The notes beneath the pieces are model-generated. The model was not told the DNA's origin. It worked only from the letters and a program-made list of their open reading frames with translations, and ran no database searches. A DNA stretch of 64,000 bases, taken from Syngnathus acus (Eukaryota > Chordata > Actinopteri > Syngnathiformes > Syngnathidae). The DNA is taken from contig NC_051094.1 of the NCBI RefSeq assembly GCF_901709675.1, positions 10,474,501-10,538,500 of the forward strand, in the 5' to 3' direction. The position numbers were made by a program, and so were the translations under genes. This document shows positions 25,141 to 39,420 of the stretch, piece by piece; the first letter of the stretch is position 1; every line of letters begins with the position of its first letter.

Positions 25141-28100
25141 GCAGGCAATAAACAAGTGGAGTACACGCTAGAGACAAGCTTCTACCAAACTCATCATCTC
25201 TGAGAATGTGAGATTGTGACACAGTCCATATAACAGCCATAAAGACAATGCTTGCATCTCTTCGGAGCTGCAGGCGTTCACAAACTGTGCACAAATACAA
25301 AGGCAACAGTGGAAAGGTCCCTTTTGTCTGCTCAGCACTGATGAAACGCTACCCACAGCGAACTTCAATCACACTGGAAAATGAGTTGGAGATATGCTGT
25401 AACCCCGACAGTGTCATTAAGCCTGTCACTCTGTCCCCCGGAGTGCGGGGAAGGGAGAAACACCACTGGCCTCCACAGCACATCATGTCGCCCTGAGCTA
25501 AAGAAAATGCTACAATCCTCCCCCTGTACTTCAGCTATCTGTCAGTCTGAAACCAACATAATGAAGATGTATAATTATTGCTTCCGCTTTATTTGTCCAT
25601 AAACCCTCAAACGTCAAGCACTCAGACATTGGAATCACATCTCGCAGTTGATTGTATCAAATGCTTTCGCGCTAAAAAAGAAAGTCGAAATCCTACCATG
25701 TATATTGCCACACATTTAAACCAATGCAGCGTATACACAGACTAGCAGGCCGACGCACAATACAAAGACCAGAATAAGGCTGCACATGCCATCAGAGAGT
25801 AGCGTGTGATTGGCCTCTGTGGAGCGACTGCTTCTCTCATCATTAACTCCTCAGAGGATCACACTACTCTAATCATGCTAAGCCTCTCTGAATGGCGATG
25901 AAGTCAAAAACGTGGCCACGCACACATTCACAGTGGCTCAAATCATTAGACAGAGACACACGCCAAAACACACACTGCACATCTACCTCATCAACAGCGG
26001 CAAAAAAAAAGTTGCAGCCTGTAAATGTCGAGACTAAATAGGCAGCGGATGAGAGACTGCTATGAGGGAGTTTCATTTTAGGGACATTATAAAGCTGTTA
26101 CTTGTAGGGGAATATCATCCACATTACATTAACATCTCGATTTCCTGTTAAACACTGAAACAGTCTTGGCATGTAAATAGGGGGAATGTTTAATTAAAGT
26201 TTAATTTCAAAGTCACTTTTCACTGATTGCGGTACACAAAACACTTTTTTTTTTACAGCCAAAGCAATCTTCAAAAAAATGGGCGCAAAACCATAAAATC
26301 AAAGTATCCTCTCTGAGTCCGTCCGTTATTGAAACATGCGAGTAGCAGCAGTAAATTCTATATTAGGTATCTATTGCACTTCCTGAAGTGACACCTCTGC
26401 AGTGGGTGTGAAAGTCAGACGGTGAAGGCTGCATCGGCAATTTACTGTAAATAGAAATGATCACGTCGCATTATGCTATCATCAAAAAAGCCTTACATCA
26501 CAGATTTTATTTAATGATCTGTTTCCACAGAAATCAAAGGACATTACCACAAACATACATAACCATTGTTGTTACGACCAAAAATAAAATAAAATAGTAC
26601 AATATGGATCTGTTTTTGGCAGCCATTAGACCACTGGACAATAGAAGTGAAAAGAATTTCAGTGTGTGCAAAATGTATGTGGAGCAAAATGTGGCACCGC
26701 GAAGGAACCAAGTCCTTCCCATCAGAGCTTGCCACAAGCTGCAATTAAATCTGATGACAGCACCAGCAATAGCTACTAAATTTTCCGAAGTGAACTGCGC
26801 TACAATAAAATACCCGGGAAGACTTTGCCTCAGGTCTCGCAACTGAATATTTTACAATCTCTGTGCCACATGGCTTTATTCTGTATTTTAGATAGGACAC
26901 TGGTGTGAGTCCAGTAACAGCCTGTCAGAAGTTTTAGTTTGTGAGTGAAGTACATGGTCAAGTATATTTAGAAAAAACCCGTAGGCCTCTGTCCTAGTTC
27001 TTTCATTTCACTCATTTGGGGTCTCGTATTTTCAGTCAATTTTATTGCTTTCTCAGAGCTTATTCCGCAAAGACACATTCCATCTCCTCATAAAGTGAGA
27101 AGGCTCCCATCCAAGAGAGATTGGAGAAGGGCTCAATATTGTGCCACAGGGACAAGAATGCTGACACTGCCTTAACATGGGACAATAGCTAAACGGAGTG
27201 TTGAGAGGCGGAATGAGAAAGGGAATGAAAGCATATCTTAGTGTATATGTATTGTTTGGAGGCTTGGACTGAGCTAGACTAAGCAGCTATAATTCCGCTC
27301 CTTGGCGCAATGTCAGGGGCTTTGCAAAGGGCTTTTTCCTGAAAATGCATAAATGCTGTCTCTGACATCCCAGTGTGTGCCGACACTATGTCTAATGCGT
27401 ACTTGGAGCTCCGCTGACCTCTCGCCTTGGCACTCATGGTTCTCTTTTTTTGTAAGAGCAAGTCTCTTTTGACAAAAGGATGAGTTCAGTTCCTATTAAA
27501 ATGCTAAAGAAAAAAGACAAGAAAGAGGACTTTTCCCATATGGTTTAAATGGGAAAAAAGAGAAATGCTGAGCCACCTGTGGTTTTCTCTTTTTATGCAA
27601 TTGTCTAGATCGCAAGATGCATAAATTGACTTCAGTAAAGTCGCCGTGACTAATCACAGGCAGAAATGGCTGCGATGAGTGAAAACAGGGTTGAGTCAGG
27701 GCAATGCCCAGAGGACATTGTTGCCTATACCGTGGACTGGTCCAATAACCTTTGCCTCTAACTCCTGATCATTAATTACCATGCAGCCTTTTCTGCATAA
27801 TGACATATAGGCTATGCCCTTAAAATATACCTATACAACAGACCGAAAACAAAACGACATTTTTGATCTCTTGAATGCAAATGTGCATAATCCTTCATGA
27901 TGAGTTGTAATTTGTTTACTCTGTGGCGATGGCATATCAAACATCTGGCTTTTTAAAACGGTTCCAGTTACATATGGTGTAGATAGAGCACTAAATAAGT
28001 CTTTTGCAATTACTATTTAGGGATTTTTATTATTTATTTTCTGGGAAATATGTTTACTCAGAGGTACTGACATAATTCATGAACAGAGGATTTCATAATT

Positions 28101-31100
28101 CATGACCCCGAAAGATTTCATGTTGAGGTTTGCAATGAGATGAAATCCCTATAGTCCAATCTTAAAAGGCTTTTGTCTCGGGGTGTACTTCATTTAATAC
28201 CACTGAGCTACAATTAGGACGAGCTGCCGCTAAACAAACTCAATGCACTCCTTACAATCATTCGTCCGTCACTGGAGACACTATTAAAGAGCCCACTCAT
28301 AATTCTAAACACATCCAATACATGTACACACGCATTGGTTACTGCCCTCTTTTTTCCTCACCCTTTCCTTCTTTTTATTCATACCGACCGGCTGTGACTT
28401 TTCCCCTTCATCCAAGTGCAACATCTCTTTCCCTTCCTCTCTCTCTTTCCCCTTCATTAAAATGGACTTCCTAAAACCTCCATTCATCTTGCTGACAGCC
28501 TTTCTATCGATTGGCTTGGCGAGAGGGATGCAGCTTTAAATGGCTCTTCGGCCATTCTGGACGGGGACTGGGCTGGGCTGGACAGAGGACAAAGGGGTGG
28601 AGAAGGCGCTCTTGGGTTTAGCTGAAGTAGGGAGTCAGAAATCTATTTCAGTCATTGGTGAGTAACATTTCAACTGCCCTGAGGCTAAGGACCAGAATTC
28701 ACATGAAAATGACTCACCGGCTCAGTACTCAGGATTAGGCCGATGAGATCAGAAAATGAATTAATCTCACACTTTAAAAGCAGACACTTTCGTTCTCCTC
28801 CCGGCGTCACTTGTAGGCTGTTCCAAAAGTGTCCTGAAAGCAAGCTTTATGCGACCACTCCAAACATTTGTTTCACTTGGCGACACAGATGCAATTTGTT
28901 ACATTCAAAACCATGTGAGCAAGCGCTCTGCTGGAGTACGTTTCATCGGCCTCCATCCGTTATCATCAGACAACATGAAAAAAGAGCGGGCACATTTTGT
29001 CTCATCCCTCTAACCGTGCAACATCAAATCTACCTGTCGGGATATAGGAAAATACTTTTGTTATCTATAGCGATCAACATTGCTGTGTAAATTTGGAAGC
29101 TGTTGGACCGCTGTTGGCCAATCGTGTGCAATACCAAATGATTTATTGGCTCTCGTCTGTAACCATATAGTGCACCGCGGCGGAAAGTGAATGGTCTGCT
29201 CCGACTGTGTCACTCTTAATTTGTCATCTAATCTGTCCCTCAGCATTGCCATTGATTGTAAGAGGAGGTGAGAAAAAAACACGGTCTGATATTATAACAT
29301 GAACTACTTCACTTCCAAACAGCGAAGTGGTTAATTTTACCCACTGCACAGTAGCTATTAGACATAAGTACAGTATTGTTAGAGCGGACTTAACAGTGTG
29401 CCTCATGTGTCTTGTGCAATAACTCGTGATCAGTAAAAGTCTGTTGGAATAACTGAAATGTCTTCTCAAAACATTCAAATTGCTTGTGAAGAACGAACAT
29501 CAAATTGAGTGCAATAATCGGCAGATTCGACAAATTGCAGAAAAACAGGTCGATGTTCCATTTATATAGACAAAAGAGCATGTAAACATACCACTCCTTG
29601 TTTCCCAGTTGTGTTCATGGCCCATTGGTTGACACTAGCTGTCCATCCTTCATGATTCATGGTTAAGCGAGCTGGCCGTAGAGGTGTTCTGAACCACTAG
29701 GCCGAGCAGGCGGTGGCTCATTAATAATACGATGTGGGCCGGGAACACTGCATCATGTATACTTTGGAATCTCTGTGTATTGTCAGCTTCTTTTTCATGG
29801 TTGCTTTACGAGTATTTCTAGTATTACTGCAGATCTACTCCACTCATGCCCTCACCAAGAATTTCAGTTAAATTGCCATCAAATCCCAATTTTTAATCAG
29901 CTAAGTATTGGGTAGCAAGAGAAAGAGACAGTGGTGCCCATTTTCCCTTGTGCCATCCTTTATTAGTGTTAGTCCTGTGAAAGAATGAAAAGGCACACGT
30001 CCATGTCCTAATGACTCTTTAATGAGCTTCTCCTCTACAAGCTTGCTGACATACACTGACAAACTGTGACCCTGTCAAGAGGAACACCCACTTTTAGCGC
30101 TGTTGATCATTCCGTATTTAGAGGTTCAGGATTGCTATTGTATGAGCTGAGTTTCAACAGAATCCACGCAACCTCAACCTCGCCAACAGATAAACAACAG
30201 TGATAAAACGGTTTGTGTCACTTTGTTAGGAGCAAAGTTTGCATACAGCAGATGGACTGAGAGCAAGTAGATAAACAATTCCAAAGCTAAAAATGGGACT
30301 GCTGGTAGGAGGCAGAATGAACTGAGAAACAAAGTTTCTGTACTTTTTCCTGATTGTGATTCACATTACAATTTGGGGTTGGGGGAGTCAGCTGGCGAGT
30401 CTTTTGAACATCACACGAGACATAATTAGAGACTGCACTGCCGTCAGCCCAGCTCAGTTTCTCCTAAAAAGTCACACTCAAAATTAGGGGGTTACCTCCC
30501 TCTTGTTCAACCTACTATTTAAGATGAAAACATCAGCGGCATACAAACAAGACGGCTTGACGTTTTAAAAAGAAATGCAGTTTAACAGCTTTGTTTCTCA
30601 TGAACCTTTTTTAATGATGTTGACTTGTCTTGGATGAAGAAAAGTCAAAACAGCAACACAAGACCAAGATGTCTTTGGAAGTGTGATTGTGTTGATAGCT
30701 GCCGAAGATAAATCCAAAAGGCTGCGAGTTGAAGGAATACGAACTTTTCACAAGTCATGACCTCACCGGTTAGGCCCGCAGCACACAGTCATGGCTGACA
30801 AAGCGCTCACTCTGAGCCTTAACACGCCTCTGTACTTTTTGAATTCTCATCCTGTTTCCTTTTAAAAGCTTGCACACATCCTTTTCTATTTCTTGGTGAA
30901 GTTTGTGCTAATCTGTCAAAGTTACAAACGTTCATTTTAAAAGCACCGTTGGCCAAATCAGGCCTGTTATTCTGTTGTTGGAGCCATATAAGATGTTAGT
31001 GTTAGGAAGCAATTTACTATTTATATTGGAATCTGCTTTAGTAGAACAAGACCAGGCAAGGTAGTATATGTTTTAGCTACTAACCTGGAAATTTCAATTG

Positions 31101-31339
31101 TAAACGACACATTGATATTGGAGCGTAAGTTAGGGACATTGTTTCAAAAGTCTTTCATTCTAAAGGAAGAGGTGTGGAACAACGGTCCTTGAGGTTTGCT
31201 ATTCATATACGTGACTAATGTCTTAAAAACGGAATTCTCTCCTTGACATGCCAGTTAAAGCAACAATTTGGTGGATTAGAATTGCACACACCAGCTCTGC
31301 GAGGTTACTGAGTTTAAATTCTGCCACAACCTACAAGAA

Positions 31340-31564
31340 CAGGGATGGGAGACCAGGGCTAAAAAAAAAGAGGGGAAAGGGAGGCGGGGTTTAGGAGAAA
31401 AAAAAATCCAAAATGTGAAAACAAATATTGAAAGAAGAAAAAAGGGGAAAATCTATGACTATGTAGGGGTCAACTGTAGTGTTAAATTGTAACATGTGCC
31501 CCCACCCTTAGTAGCAATGATGAAAATCTGTGGCCCACTCCACAATTTCAGTTGCCCATCCCTG
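31340..31564. mobile_element. hAT MITE with target-site duplication
   Basis: A 225-bp element whose left end reads CAGGGATGGGAGAC and whose right end, in reverse complement, reads CAGGGATGGGCAACTG. It is flanked by TACAAGAA on the left and TACTAGAA on the right, a 7/8 match typical of the 8-bp duplication made by hAT transposases. The inside is A-rich and has no coding capacity. Confidence 0.85.
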
Positions 31565-31933
31565 TACTAGAATTTAAATGTAAAGTGCAACATTTACAAT
31601 TTATGAAACAATTGTTTACTTCACAGTGCACAATTCCCCCAAACCTTACATTTCATCTTACTGTACTGGACAGTAATCTGTGCCACTGGTCTCAGACTCT
31701 TTGTTCTCCACTGGAAGGTAGACATGTTCTGGAAATCCAGTCAGAAACAACATCCCACCTCCGGCCTCTAGGAAGTGACCTCAACCGCAAAAAGGCCAGA
31801 TAAAAAGTCCACAGCAGAAACAAAAACACCGACTCAGACGTAATGAGCTATCCGCCAGGCTCCAGTGTGTACGGAGCGAGGCCAGGTGGTGTGACACACA
31901 TATGACTCTGATTAGGGGGGCTTTCGGGGGACG

Positions 31934-31958
31934 AGAGGGAGGGAGGGAGGGAGGGAGG
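31934..31958. repeat. (GGGA)n microsatellite
   Basis: About six tandem GGGA units. Confidence 0.95.
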
Positions 31959-32909
31959 TTGGGCTTGTACTTGGCCAAGCAGGACATTACATGATTCAAC
32001 TGTTCAAGAGCACCACTTTTCTACAATATCTCAGCATGGGGTGCAGTGTGCGGATTGCTAAGAAGCTACATGTGCATACTGGCCTCACCGGTGTGCTATG
32101 CAGATGAAAAAAAAATCGGAATTTTACTGCTACAGACAAAGGACCTTGCATACGTTACTTGAGCCCTCACAAGGCCCTCAATCTAAACTTGGACATCCAT
32201 AAATCATACTTCTCTCCGCACATACCCTAAAAATGTGAAATGGGGAGATGTCGAGGAGACCTCTGATCTACTTTCTGAAATGTTTTGTCCTGCTGCTTTG
32301 TACAGACTTTGACTGGACTGTTTAAATGCCTCATGATATCAGCAAGGACAAACAAGCAAACTCCACTGCCTGGTCGGAAGGATAAGGAATGAAGGGGAAA
32401 TGGAGGCCATTCTTCTCTTCGGCTGATGGCAATTGTGTTGGAATACAAGCACCTGTCAGCTCCCAACAATGACCACAGAGGCCGACAGACAGGATGGAGG
32501 ACGTCACAGGACAGTCTTTGTTTTCTCTCGTTGTGTAATAAACTTCATTTGAGTTACATCCTCAAATAGACCTTTATTTACTGCTACATCAAACATCTAA
32601 ATGCAGTTTACATATCTGCGTTTAGGTTTTGCAAGGAGAAAATGGCCATCAAAATGCTCCGTTCTTGAAATGCATCCCTATTTCAAGGTGACCTTCATTT
32701 CCACTCAATTTCCTTTTCTTAAATAAACAAACAGCAGCGGCATTTGTGTGTCCTTCAGGACAAAGACGAAGGCAGATGACAAGTACAGCACAATCCCACA
32801 CAAAGCGCTGATAAGACCCTGGAAAAATGCCGCCATCTTTGGTTATTCTCTCGTAAAGGTAGTTTTCTTTTTTCATTTCAAAATGTACCGCTATGTGTGC
32901 GCTTCTTAC

Positions 32910-33040
32910 CTCTCTGTCTTTCAGCTTCATGGCGAGGACCAGCTGGTTCCGATGGTTGGTCAAAGCCTCACGATAGTTTCCCTTGGAGAAGAATGCCGAG
33001 CCTAAATTCCCATGAGCACGACATTCCCCGGTTTGGTCAC
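32910..33040 (-). CDS. ttc28: ttc28 exon: one complete array TPR (GECRAHGNLGSAFFSKGNY...)
   Basis: The acceptor is CATCTCCAG|GTGACC and the donor is GACAGAGAG|GTAAGAAG. The exon is 131 nt: two bases finish the split Gly codon, followed by 43 full codons. It encodes DQTGECRAHGNLGSAFFSKG, then a B helix reading NYREALTNHRNQLVLAMKLK and DRE. This is a single 40-residue repeat with the GNLG signature. It ends on a whole codon (Glu), so the following 17.3-kb intron is phase 0. Confidence 0.96.
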
Positions 33041-34029
33041 CTGGAGATGAATTCGATTCATTATCCTCAGGGCAGCAGGTGATTACAAAGCAGACTGAGT
33101 TGCTGAACATTTCGAGCCATCAGTGTTCAACCATGGTGTGACCCTTAAGGGGAAAATGGATGGCGCACATTCTCCACAGTAGAATAGTTTTCCTGACAGC
33201 TAGTAGTGTTAAACTCAGCTCTCCAAGGTTTAAATGGAAACGTCTTATTTCATCTTAACAGAGAGGCTTCACACACATGTCCCAAATAAACAAAAGTTGC
33301 ACATGAACTATGGTAGAATCCTAGTTTGACATCTGCAAAGGCTTTGTTTGCTTGGTCATATTAGATTAGTCCTTCATTTCTTCCTCAAAACAACAATAAA
33401 GACCTTTTTGATGGATGTAAAAGAAAATTGTATGAGCCATTCAGTAAAATCTGGAGCACTAGCTCTGCCCTGGGAAGATTGAAATTTCGGGGGATTAACA
33501 ATTTTAATATGAGTATCTCACTGGTAGCAAAAGTTCTGAATCTCCTCACATATTTTATTGTACTCATAACAACTACAAAAATTATCTTTGAGTTAGGTTA
33601 TTTTTTTAGAATGTTTCATTTCTTTTTATTGCGGTATTTTTTAATTTTGCAGTGCTGTTCCTTATGTGTTGCTTCTCCTTATGTGTTGTTAATGTGGCAT
33701 TGTTGAAGGTTTATATTTACCATAACATCTACGCTAATTTCCGTTAGCCATTTTATGGTATTTTTATTGTACAATATGTGAGCAATAAGCCAGCTGACTT
33801 TAGTTTGAAAAAAATACATTATATGCCTCGTTTGAATATATTGGCCTTAAAATACGATACATTTAATGATTAATTTGAATGATTAGTATTCCCAGCAATA
33901 AACAGGGGTTCAATGTATTGAACTTCAGATTATTGAAACTCTTTTTGTAAAAACAAACATGAATTAAGGCCCTGGTGTCCATTGAAGATTTCAAATTGTG
34001 TCAATTGCTACAGTTCCTAGTCTTCTTAC
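33041..34029 (-). other. ttc28: ttc28 intron, 989 bp
   Basis: It lies between donor GTAAGAAG (34029) and acceptor CATCTCCAG (33041), in phase 1. No other feature was recognised. Confidence 0.9.
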
Positions 34030-34302
34030 CTAAGGTCTTGGCCACATCCAAGTCCTGCTGCATGTAGCCTGTGCTCTTCTCGGTATTGCCCAGGGACCAG
34101 TGGGCGCTGCTGAGAGCTGAGAAGACAGAACCGCGCAGCTTGAGGCTGCAAGTGCCGATCTTCAAAGCTGCTTCGAGAACTACAACAGAAGCTGTGTGGT
34201 GTCCAGCTGTCAGCAGCTCCTGGCCGATCACAGACACCACCACAAAAGGACTCTTGTCCAGCTTCATCTTTTGCAGCTGTTGATAAGTTGGCTCTAGAGA
34301 CT
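34030..34302 (-). CDS. ttc28: ttc28 exon: linker (SLEPTYQQLQ...) and first divergent TPR of the long array
   Basis: The acceptor is CCTCCTGCAG|AGTCTC and the donor is GACCTTAG|GTAAGAAG. The exon is 273 nt; its first two bases complete a Glu codon and its last base opens a Gly codon. It encodes SLEPTYQQLQKMKLDKSP, then a hydrophobic helical stretch (VVSVIGQELLTAGHH), then VVVLEAALKIGTCSLKLRGS and FSALSSAHWSLGNTEKS, ending DLDVAKTLG. This is the conserved linker between the N-terminal TPR domain and the main array, followed by the first array repeat, whose conserved positions are SALSSAHWSLGN. It is separated by only 989 bp from the next exon. Confidence 0.95.
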
Positions 34303-37300
34303 CTGCAGGAGGAACAAGAGTGAGACCGGGATTAGATGCAGAATATGAAACGACCAAGATATAACCTTTTGCTGAGATGCTGATTGACAACAATATCTGG
34401 CTTTGTTACTGCTCTGGCAACTTTGTTGAATGTTTATGCTCTGTGATGTTGCCTGAAGTCAAATATTTTATTCTCAGTGAGTGTCTGACCATAAGCACAA
34501 GCACACTTTGTGTCTTCACCAAGGGAGAGCTTTCACTGACACTTGACCTAAATAATTTTCAAATGCCTCGAACTGCAAAGCCAGGCACGTTACAATAGTA
34601 TTGCAAACAATAAAAATGAGGTTTGAACAATCGTAGGAATAAAGTAAATATGTGATAATGAGAGAATATAGCAGACTGAAGGAAAGTTGATGCACAAGTC
34701 GTAGGGGGCATAGCAATGCAGAGCAGAGACACACAAGGTGACCTTTGAAGAGGTTGAAAATTCACACAATGACATAAATCAATGGGGGGCCGCATGGGAT
34801 TGGGGATTCACAACCCCTTCAGATTGCATGCCCTCTGGCAGACACCAGTATTGAACAAGCGGATCAGGGGTGGCTTGGAGGAACACAGCTTTTGTTTCAA
34901 TTGCTTATGTATTGTGTTTGGAGGAAGATTCATCATGATGGTCACGCAATGTATAGGGCACCGCCACAATGGGGACTGGGCCAGCCCACAAATGGGGAAA
35001 ATAAGATGCTTTTTCCCCCTTCTTTCTAATCATTAGCACTTCAACAGCCCGTTATTGCAACTCCTAATAGGCCTGCAAGTTTGTTGGGGAATTAGCAAAG
35101 ATGGTAAATTTGACTGTCCTCTTCTATTTGATGGCCACACTGAAAATACTGAGATGGCTTTGAAAGCTCATGGGGTCTTCATTCATACAAATATGTGTTT
35201 TCAAATAAGTGAATTTGATACTCAAGAGTTCTAAAATGTTACTTTTTTGCACACAAGCAATTTTCAATGGTAATGGTAAGTAGTTGTTTCCTATGTGATT
35301 TCTTTTCTTTCAAATTTCAAACAGACTCAAAGATGACTTTTATTTTAAAATTTACTGTGTTCAGCAGTTCCATTGTAAATAGGCCAAAGTACGAAACATA
35401 GCGTTAGTCTTCCCATTGCATAACTATTTCCGCAATCCGCATCACTATTTCGAAGGAAAAAAGGCCTACTCAGGGTATTGGAACACACCCAACAATTCCT
35501 GGAACACCACAAAGATGCAGATTCACTTACACACTCATACACAATGCAATGAAGAGTCTGAAGAACATTACTGTTGATGTACTTGGCATAATGTCATGCT
35601 TACAGAGAGAGGTGGCATATAAAAAGCCATTCATGGATTGTAATTGCCTTTAGAAGTGACACAGAGAGCTGCATCATAAATTAAACATGGAGAGAATCCT
35701 TTAGGGGGAAAATTGGTGTCATGGCTGCTGCATTCGTGAACGCTGCTAGTTATGACTAGCCCTGTGTGTATTGTTTCTCACACAGGTGCTAAAACACCAC
35801 ACGCGTGAACACAAGCAGTCAAATGCTAAAGCTTTACAACCTTCATAAAGACAATTCTGTTGAAAATTAGCATTATGTATACTACATATAGTACTGCATA
35901 AGAGCAAAACAGACAACATTGTTGCATCTCAAATCATGAGAAAAAAGGAGAGAGAAACTGGGGGCAACATGCCAGCTCAAGAAGAAGAAATTATCCAGGA
36001 CTGTTAATTCTTTCAGAAAGATTTATTTTGATGACTGTAACCAATTGTGTGGTATCGCGCAGGCTCATCTATGAAAATTAGGTTATCACTGATATATTAC
36101 TGTTATCTCAAGGTGATTGTTTTAGGCAAATGAAAATCAGTGCAGTGAGACAAAGGGATCACTAACACCGCAAAGCCGAGATGGTGGCGATTTCTCACGA
36201 GCCCAATTAACAAAGAATGGAAACCTTGTCGAAATCTCACAAGGATGTTTAACTCAGCTCAATTATGCGGTGTAGAAAAAGGTGGCAGAAATTATTTTCA
36301 CTCAATTCGTCAGGATGGGAAGGCAAAAGAAAAACTTCCAATTAAAATTATGCCCCACCCACTTTAGACTTTTAAAAAGGTTTACACATTGAATGAATGA
36401 AAAGAATATGAACGATTTATTTTTTCATTTACTAAAAGTTCATAAGAGCCGAGATGAAGAACAGCATCTTCCTTTTATTAGACCATCTTTGGAAAGTAAT
36501 TTGACTTGATTAGAATTTCTATAAAATTGAGATTCATGAGTAATTCTGATCTGTTTGTGATTAATAAAAAAAAAAGAAAAGATGTATTGGAATGAAAACA
36601 TAAGAATGTGGCACTTAAATTCTTTATATGTAATTTGGAAACTTCTAAACCCGTTTAGGATGGTGACTATTTGATCAGTTCTGATGCCCCCGTTCAGTTT
36701 GAATTTGACTTAAGGCGACTGGACTGGAAGAAAAAACACCGCAGCATCCGCTTAAAAGACAATCATTTATCATAGCAAACGATAGAGGCAGTGGGTGGTG
36801 GTGGTGCCATGATGTGAAACATTCTTGTGACGGTTAATCTGGAGGGATCTTCTGTGTGGAAAAGACCCAAATTCCAGAGAAGCTGTGAAGATGTGTAAAA
36901 CGCAAATCAGGACCGAATCATGACACTCAACTGCTTCCAATTAACCTGTTCATCTGTGAAATGTTCCAAACAGGTGTTTTTCCAGCATTCCTCAACTTTT
37001 CTAGCCTTTTGTTGCCCCTGTCGCTGCTTTTGTTGGAAAGTGTTACATTTCATCAATTTCAAAATGAGATTAATTAAAATCATCAGTTTGAACATTAAAT
37101 GACTGTAGTGTGCAATTACTATTACTATTATTATTATTATGTTCTTTTTTTACTTATATATTTTAAACAAAGTTGCAACTTCAATGGAATTTCAGGGGAG
37201 CAACACTTGCTTTATCTGTCAATGGGCCTCTTTCAACATTTCTGGCCCTATAAATGAAAAGCGTCACCCACACAATTCTAGCCTTACTCTAGCATTGTGA

Positions 37301-39272
37301 TGGCCAACAGCTCATTCTATGTTCCACATGGAAACATCATAAGGAGGAGAAAAATCTGCTACAACGATCAGAAAGGAATTGGAGGTGAGAGCCCTACTTT
37401 CCACTTGCGTGCGATTTCTTTGTTGTGGAAAATACTGGATGAGTCACATGATAGCGCAACAGCTGCTTGCATCTGGTACAATGAGCAGAGACCTTGATCC
37501 ACACAAGGCCTGCGTGACAGAGAGAATGGGCTGAATTATAGATGACACATTGGTGTGAAACACATATGATGTTAAGTGTAACCAAAGAAAGTTTTAATCA
37601 ACTCAGCCCATATGGAGTCCTTGAAAAATGTCTTGATGAATATCACTGATTCAAGTTGTTTTTAAATCCTTTGAGGAAGCTACAACTACAACATAATGGC
37701 ATCTACAAAAAGACTAAAAAGATGCACAGTGCATTCCAAACACTTTCAGAATAAAAAATAAATGAAAAAAAAAAAGCAGCTCTTTCTTGTCCAAATACAA
37801 ACAACCTAGTTAAAATGCAGTGGAGACGAGAGAGTGTAGCTGTGTTTAAACTTACAACTGCTTTGAATGATTAAACGATTAAAGCGTAGTACAACTTTCA
37901 TGTTGAATTAAAAATGAGTTCCAAGCCAAAGGAATAAATTATGGCTAATGCATTAAAGCCAATTCACCAATGTCTACAAGCGGCACGTTTTGATATTCGA
38001 TTATACTGAGTGCTTTTCAAATAAGTAGTTGCAAAGTTTTAATTTTTTTTTCATTCCAGTCAAAATGCATGTAATATCCTGGGATTAAGGCAGGATATGG
38101 TGCTACTCACAATCTTTCACATACTAGCAGACGTTTGCCAACCAACATTGGTTATCCTCCCTGTTTACAGGGCTAACATTGATTAAAGTCCCGGTGTGCC
38201 GGCGGTCTCTCTGAGAGGATCACTGCTCTTAATCCTTCAACCTAGCAAACATCTCTTCAACACACCTTGGATGGGTTCCTTAGCTGGACGCGCCAAACTG
38301 CGGGGAATACGATAAACAATTAAGAGATTAAAAGGCCCTGGTCCCCCCTACAGGGAGGACTCATTCCTGTCCATGGGCCTCCAATCTGGGCTTGCACCCA
38401 AGCTGTTTTCTTGTTTTGGTTCCAGTTATGAGCGTACTTGTACTTGACGTCCCTCAAATTTATTCACTTAATAGTCTCTAAATGCCTTCCTTGCAAAACA
38501 AAAAAACGCTAAAACTGAGGAAAATAATCTTACGAAAAAAAATTCATGCCACTGATCTCCTGGTTGAATTTCCATTTTGAGTGTTTAAACAAGGTCCCAG
38601 ATAGAAACAGCTGCTGTTTACAGTTGAATTTGGAAGAGGGGATGCTGGTGCACTCAGTCCACATAGATCTGAAGCATATTAAATTCCACTGCAGTGGTCA
38701 TCTGAAGTGGAACCATTGCCAGGTTTGTTTAGAGCCTCATTAGACTGCCTCACGCTGATTACTCATGCACAGTTAGGTCAGTGCAGTTGGATGATAATGA
38801 TGCATAAACAGAAAGCACACAGTTTAGTCTAAATCTCGGCTTGAGCACACTATTTATAAATCCACTCAGCTCTAGGGAAACTGCTTTGTCAGGGCCAGGC
38901 ACACACAATGGCATTAGTGTTGGATCTTCGTTAAGATAGCGGGCTATCTGCGAGAGGGATCAGATTGACAATAAGGTACGCTGAAAATGCAGGCATCGGG
39001 CCTAAGAGACGGGGGGGGAAGTACATGACACCACCAGTCAGTCCTTAGACAGATAGAGCCGGCCTTCCCTCACAATGAGTAAATAGTGACAGGGAAAGTC
39101 AGCCAAACATGCTTATTGACTGACACAATAGGGGGATAATCGCAGACATTTTGGCACCCGTGGGACAAAATCTATGGAGATGGCCAGACAGACCGACAGG
39201 TTCCTTCAGCGCACGTAGACATCGACTGACATACACCTGCATACATAAACAACATGATAATGAGGTTCTTAC
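34303..39272 (-). other. ttc28: ttc28 intron, 4.97 kb
   Basis: It lies between donor GTAAGAAC (39272) and acceptor TCCTCCTGCAG (34303). It contains an ATT microsatellite at 37115. No exon or transposon was recognised. Confidence 0.88.
37115..37140. repeat. (ATT/ACT)n trinucleotide repeat
   Basis: Mixed ATTACT and ATT units, continuous for about 26 bp. Confidence 0.85.
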
Positions 39273-39420
39273 CCCGAAGAGGAGATTTCATGGCAGCTTC
39301 GACCATGCCCACCAGAAGCTGAAGGCTCTTGGGATCTTGGGCCAGCCCGGAGGCAAATGCGGCCAGTGCGTCGGCATGGCGACCAAGGTACTGAAGGGCA
39401 ACACCCTGTCGGAAGTATGC
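39273..39420 (-). CDS. ttc28: ttc28 exon: N-terminal TPR motif (AYFRQGVALQYLGR...)
   Basis: The acceptor is CTCTCTCAACAG|GCATAC and the donor is CTTCGGG|GTAAGAAC. The exon is 148 nt, starts in phase 0 and leaves one base for the next exon. It encodes 49 residues containing a canonical 34-residue TPR (AYFRQGVALQYLGRHADALA, then AFASGLAQDPKSL). The signature glycine, alanine and proline positions are in place, followed by LVGMVEAAMKSPLR. This is the classic third repeat of the small N-terminal TPR domain of TTC28, which resembles co-chaperone TPRs rather than the 40-residue repeats later in the protein. The sequence is nearly identical to what I recall of the mammalian protein. Confidence 0.95.

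Larger units (their letters stand above)
15614..32909 (-). other. ttc28: ttc28 intron, 17.3 kb
   Basis: A phase-0 intron from donor GTAAGAAG (32909) to acceptor TCTTTAG (15614). It carries the (CT)n acceptor tract, a G4-type tract at 16028, MITEs at 21279 and 31340, and simple repeats. Long stretches (16.1-21.2 kb and 21.6-31.3 kb) contain no recognisable gene or repeat. Short ORFs there look random. Confidence 0.85.

Noticed and set aside
28743-29090. 115-codon plus-strand ORF
   Set aside because: Irregular composition, no domain, no neighbouring signals.
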